Shown here piece by piece: positions 6,347 to 8,860 of a stretch of 8,860 nt of DNA. The DNA is from Actinomycetes bacterium (GTDB taxonomy: Bacteria > Actinomycetota > Acidimicrobiia > Acidimicrobiales > RAAP-2). The position numbers were made by a program, and so were the translations under genes. Below the pieces are notes generated by a model that was not told the origin of the DNA, did not search any database, and worked only from the letters and a program-made list of their open reading frames with translations. Position 1 is the first letter of the stretch. Each line of letters opens with the position of its first letter. Location: assembly GCA_021826255.1 (NCBI GenBank), contig JAKBAZ010000042.1, forward strand, positions 1 through 8,860, read 5' to 3'.

Positions 6347-6364
6347 TAGTACAAAAAAGTACTA
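6347..6364. promoter_or_regulatory. Operator-like inverted repeat upstream of the XRE gene
   Basis: Perfect arms TAGTAC and GTACTA around six A (T on the coding strand), 10 bases upstream of the ATG. A TACTAT sequence overlapping the start-proximal arm on the minus strand fits a -10 and would start transcription close to the ATG. It shares the GTAC-N6-GTAC core with the operator of the neighbouring module. The -35 is poor. Confidence 0.7.
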
Positions 6365-6396
6365 GTTATAACTGAGAGGTGGGCCGTCGTCATTTA

Positions 6397-6838
6397 AAGC
6401 CCAGCGGATGTTTCTCGGGCTCCATACATCAATACCGTCATCTGCTGGCACCGATATTCACGTCTAACTTTTCTCCCGATGGCGTCTCAGGGTCGGCGGG
6501 GCGTCGGTTCCTCTTGTGTGAATGTGGGTCCACAAATAGTGCGTGACACCAACTCAGGACCTATAGAGACCTTCTGTCGGTGATAGAACGTGGCCAGTGG
6601 GCGGTGGTGCACGTGGGCTTTGTCTTTTGTGAATCCAGTAGTACTGCCCAATTCGACGACCGCAGTTCACGAGCCCCCGCTGTTTCGCGCGGGCCTCACA
6701 GCTGAGCGTCGACCTTCACGTCAGTCAGACACTCATCGATATGAATCCCAATATTCATCCCCACAGAACACTGCACGTGACGTCTGTTTGATGTGTGAAG
6801 GGAGCGTCCCGACCTGCTTCCAACGTCTCCGTTGGGTG
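6397..6838. other. Gene-poor stretch of about 440 bases
   Basis: No recognisable protein or RNA gene. There is an open but startless frame of 59 codons on the minus strand (6666-6487) whose translation I do not recognise. There is an imperfect GC hairpin at 6671-6697 and a short palindrome ATGAAT-N6-ATTCAT at 6741-6758. It lies between the accessory island and the VOC gene and may be remnant DNA at the island's right edge. No integrase, transposase or IS ends were identified. Confidence 0.5.
6820..6835 (-). terminator. Short hairpin after the VOC gene
   Basis: CCAACG and CGTTGG with a 4-base loop, three bases beyond the VOC stop codon. No U-run follows on the minus strand, so it is a weak terminator candidate. 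Confidence 0.35.
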
Positions 6839-7225
6839 TCAGGTTGGCGAGACGTCCTCAATGGGCCGACGACTCACCAGTCCGACCAGGTTCCCTTCGC
6901 TATCGCGAATAAACGCCATCCGTTCCTCCACTCCGGCAACGCCGAAGGTTCCGTCGACGTCGCGGTAAATGGTGTGGGCCTCAGTGTGAATCTCGACGCC
7001 ACGCGAACTCAGGCGCTCCACTTCGCGGTCCACGTCGGCGACGAGGTGGTAGATGAGCGACTGGGGAGCATTTTTCTCGAGAAGGAGTCGGGTCGAACCC
7101 ACGCTGAGAAAGAGCAATCCGGGAGGGTTGAACTCCGCAACGAACGACGCGTCGAAATAGGTCTCGTAAAAGGTCCGCGCCCGCGTGAGATCGGAGGCGT
7201 AGAGAGCAATTTGGTGGACGGACAC
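6839..7225 (-). CDS. VOC-family (glyoxalase/bleomycin-resistance fold) protein
   Basis: 128 aa, the usual size for a single-chain VOC protein with two beta-alpha-beta-beta-beta units. The start VHQIALYASDLTRARTFYETYF, the middle GLLFLSVGSTRLLLE and the end ERMAFIRDSEGNLVGLVSR follow the family pattern. Candidate metal ligands are H4, E50, H60 and E110. Members include glyoxalases, dioxygenases and drug-binding proteins; the reaction here cannot be assigned. The start is GTG 7225 with only a weak GGCGA upstream. It is divergent from the GNAT gene, the two starts being 71 bases apart, so they may share a regulatory region. Confidence 0.88.
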   Translation of the reverse strand: MSVHQIALYASDLTRARTFYETYFDASFVAEFNPPGLLFLSVGSTRLLLEKNAPQSLIYHLVADVDREVERLSSRGVEIHTEAHTIYRDVDGTFGVAGVEERMAFIRDSEGNLVGLVSRRPIEDVSPT

Positions 7226-7296
7226 TCGCCAACTCTAACTACTCTCGCTGTCAATAATGGGGGCACTGCCGAGCCCATCCGTGAGAGACTGTCGCC

Positions 7297-7860
7297 GTGT
7301 CCGACTCGGGCCTTCGGGTGGTCGCCCTCAGTGGCGCGACGTGGCCCCTCTTCGCCGACTTGGTGGAGCGAAACAACGGGGTCTACGGAGGGTGCTGGTG
7401 CGCCCCCTACCACGTCGAGTATCGACGCGGTGCTGGAGGGAATCGGGAGTTCAAAAAAGAGCTGGTGCTCTGCGGCCGAGCTCGCGCCGCACTCGTCGTC
7501 GATAGTGAGGGTCAAGCTCAGGGCTGGTGTCAGTACGGCCCCGCGGACACTCTTAACCTGAAGCATCTTCGCGCCTACCGCGAGGACCCGCCCCCACCCG
7601 CTGAGTGGCGCATTGCGTGCCTCTTCGTCGATCGCCACCACCGTGGCCTGGGAATCGCTCGACGAGCCCTCGCAGGTGCCCTCGACGACATCACCTCAGC
7701 GGGCGGTGGTCGAGTGGAGGCCATCTCCGAAACCGCGGCCGGGCGCGCGGCCCAGGCACGGTTCTTATTTAGCGCCACCGTGGAACTCTTCGAGGAGTTC
7801 CACTTCGAGAGAGTGCGCCACGTGGGAAAGCACGCGTGGATTGTGGCCCGTCAACTCTGA
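7297..7860 (+). CDS. GNAT-family N-acetyltransferase
   Basis: 187 aa, likely acetyl-CoA dependent. Motif A is visible as IACLFVDRHHRGLGIARRAL (106-125), with the RxxGxG/A-type pyrophosphate loop at R113-A121. The N-terminal NNGVYGGCWCAPYH (26-39) with C33 and C35 is characteristic of a GNAT subgroup common in actinobacteria. The C-terminus closes with FEEFHFERVRHVGKHAWIVARQL, a GNAT-like final strand. The substrate is unknown. The GTG at 7297 is chosen because conserved sequence starts soon after; the Shine-Dalgarno is poor. Stop TGA. It is divergent from the VOC gene and convergent with the secreted-protein gene. Confidence 0.9.
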   Translation: MSDSGLRVVALSGATWPLFADLVERNNGVYGGCWCAPYHVEYRRGAGGNREFKKELVLCGRARAALVVDSEGQAQGWCQYGPADTLNLKHLRAYREDPPPPAEWRIACLFVDRHHRGLGIARRALAGALDDITSAGGGRVEAISETAAGRAAQARFLFSATVELFEEFHFERVRHVGKHAWIVARQL

Positions 7861-7890
7861 AAGCACAGACGAGTTCCCCACGCGACGAAA

Positions 7891-7927
7891 GGCCCGGACG
7901 CCACTCACCTGGAGTGACGTCCGGGCC
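7891..7927 (-). terminator. Hairpin terminator between convergent genes
   Basis: GGCCCGGACG pairs perfectly with CGTCCGGGCC. After one mismatch CACTC pairs with GAGTG around loop ACCTG. On the minus strand the stem is followed by TTTCGT, a short U-rich tail, so it best serves the secreted-protein gene. It may also stop GNAT transcripts. Confidence 0.75.
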
Positions 7928-7937
7928 CTTGGGCCGA

Positions 7938-8615
7938 CTAGTTGACGGAGAAGTACAGGAACAGGTTGGTGGGAATGATTCCGGTGGTGAGTTGCTTCTT
8001 CACCTGCTGGTTCAAGAAACTAAAGGAGCGGTGTGCGTTGATAGCGTTCCACTCCTTCAGGCTCGTCACACCCACGACGTCCACGTCCCACCACTCCGGT
8101 CGCTTCCCGTTGAGGGTGGTGATGAAGTGCTCGTGGCCGGGGACCGCCGAGTTCTTCAACGCCGCGGTCAGTTGCGCCGCGCTCAGCTGGGGGTAGAGCC
8201 CCTTCAACGCCGGCTCCAGTCGGCTCAGGTCGATCGTTCCCGGGTGGTCGACGCACACGAGCCCCGTCGGGCAGTCCATCGTCATGGTCGGGACGGAGAA
8301 GCCGAGCGGCACGGTGATGTAGAGGGGGTCGTAGTTCATGGCCGGGGCCACCTTGAAGGGCGCACCCGCCTCACACCCACTGGACGCCGCTGACGCGACG
8401 TGGCGGTCACAGTAGAAACCTTGGGTGTAGGTGAAGTTGACGGTCTGTCCCTGGAAGTACGCCTTGGTCATTCCGTACTCGTTGACCCCCATGCCTTTCG
8501 ACATCGCGTTACTCGGGGTCGACGAGGTCGCGGCGGCCGCTACCCCCACCCCACCGGCCAACACCACCGCGAGAGTCGCCGCGGCGACTCGACTTCGACG
8601 AATCACTGACTTCAT
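7938..8615 (-). CDS. Secreted protein of unknown function
   Basis: 225 aa. The Sec signal peptide is at 1-29 (basic MKSVIRRSR, hydrophobic AAATLAVVLAGGVGVA, AxA-type cleavage near AAAAT). The mature part has four cysteines (69, 81, 115, 121) that could form two disulfides. It also has a DHPGTIDLSRL segment (123-133), an HxH at 161-163 (PGHEH) and RPEWWDVDVVGVTS (172-185). No lipobox or membrane anchor is seen. I do not recognise a characterised family, although the later half feels like a conserved actinobacterial exported family. The start is firm: ATG with AGGAGG eight bases upstream. A 19-bp palindrome lies just before that site. A terminator follows the gene. Confidence 0.85.
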   Translation of the reverse strand: MKSVIRRSRVAAATLAVVLAGGVGVAAAATSSTPSNAMSKGMGVNEYGMTKAYFQGQTVNFTYTQGFYCDRHVASAASSGCEAGAPFKVAPAMNYDPLYITVPLGFSVPTMTMDCPTGLVCVDHPGTIDLSRLEPALKGLYPQLSAAQLTAALKNSAVPGHEHFITTLNGKRPEWWDVDVVGVTSLKEWNAINAHRSFSFLNQQVKKQLTTGIIPTNLFLYFSVN

Positions 8616-8633
8616 TGGAGAGCCTCCTCATCC

Positions 8634-8652
8634 ACCAGTCACCGTGACTGGT
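8634..8652. promoter_or_regulatory. 19-bp palindrome upstream of the secreted-protein gene
   Basis: ACCAGTCAC and GTGACTGGT are perfect 9-bp arms around a single C, ending 18 bases before the ATG and close upstream of the AGGAGG. It looks like a dimeric regulator site; as RNA it could form a stem occluding the 5' leader. Confidence 0.65.
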
Positions 8653-8766
8653 ATCGAACTATTTCGGAGCCCCCCGTGGTCTGGATGAGTGATTTTGTCG
8701 AGACATCGCGGTCCGTCGGCCGCGTCGCCTAGTCTCCTTCGAAGTACTCACGAAGCGAGGTCGACG

Positions 8767-8860
8767 GTGGAGAACAGTTACGAGGGTCGTCTCTCATTTC
8801 GGGGCAACGAGACGTGGTATCGCGTGACGGGTGACCTCGACGCCGGTGTCCCCCTCGTTC
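8767..8860 (+). CDS. Probable proline iminopeptidase, first 31 codons (runs off the window)
   Basis: GTG at 8767, with GAGG seven bases upstream, opens ENSYEGRLSFRGNETWYR followed by VTGDLDAGVPLV. This matches the N-terminus of alpha/beta-hydrolase proline iminopeptidases (EGxxxFRGxxTWYRVxGD, then the HGGPG strand). Such enzymes remove N-terminal proline from peptides. No catalytic residue is inside the window, so the call rests on the N-terminal pattern alone. It is divergent from the secreted-protein gene, with 151 bases between the starts. Confidence 0.68.
   Translation, partial: MENSYEGRLSFRGNETWYRVTGDLDAGVPLV

Noticed and set aside
6336..6393. Longer N-terminus for the XRE regulator from ATG 6393
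   Set aside because: The extra 19 residues cross the palindromic operator and look non-conserved; the HTH begins normally from ATG 6336.
4216..6838. Attachment-site direct repeat of the tRNA 3' end
   Set aside because: No second copy of the T-arm/acceptor sequence was found downstream when read by eye; a computed repeat search could still find a degenerate one.
6590..7561. 323-codon plus-strand open frame
   Set aside because: It covers the antisense of the VOC gene and overlaps the GNAT gene out of frame; its translation shows no domain pattern.
1..8860. CRISPR array or insertion sequence
   Set aside because: No regularly spaced repeats, no transposase-like coding sequence and no paired terminal repeats were seen.

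Overview
The window looks like chromosomal DNA from a moderately high-GC actinobacterium, perhaps an acidimicrobial lineage. This is inferred from GTG starts, TANNNT-type -10 boxes placed so that transcripts would be leaderless, protein families typical of Actinomycetota, and a GC content near 60% by eye. The taxonomic placement is an inference, not a measurement.

Left part (1-4243), housekeeping. On the minus strand a secreted glycoside hydrolase family 3 beta-glycosidase (about 3885 to 1327) is followed 30 bases later by leuS. Only the N-terminal 432 residues of LeuS lie in the window; the gene runs off at base 1. Upstream of the hydrolase and on the opposite strand is a complete tRNA-Ala(GGC) with encoded CCA (4168-4243).

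Middle part (4244-6396), a small accessory island directly behind the tRNA 3' end. It holds two toxin-antitoxin-like modules on the minus strand. Module A (6336 to 5487) is an XRE regulator overlapping a nucleotidyltransferase. Module B (5296 to 4386) is an XRE-MNT fusion antitoxin followed by a HEPN (DUF86) toxin gene. The HEPN frame is interrupted by an in-frame TGA at codon 21, and the tyrosine expected in its RX4HXY motif is a histidine. Upstream of each module is a perfect inverted repeat with the same core, GTAC-N6-GTAC. The two HTH proteins also share a Gln-Ser pair in the recognition helix. Shared operators, and so cross-regulation between the modules, is the most interesting hypothesis here.

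Stretch 6397-6838 has no gene I can recognise.

Right part (6839-8860): a VOC (glyoxalase-fold) protein (minus) and a GNAT acetyltransferase (plus) are divergent. A GC-rich hairpin terminator follows. Next come a small secreted protein of unknown function (minus), with a 19-bp palindrome just upstream of its ribosome binding site, and the first 31 codons of a probable proline iminopeptidase (plus) that leaves the window.
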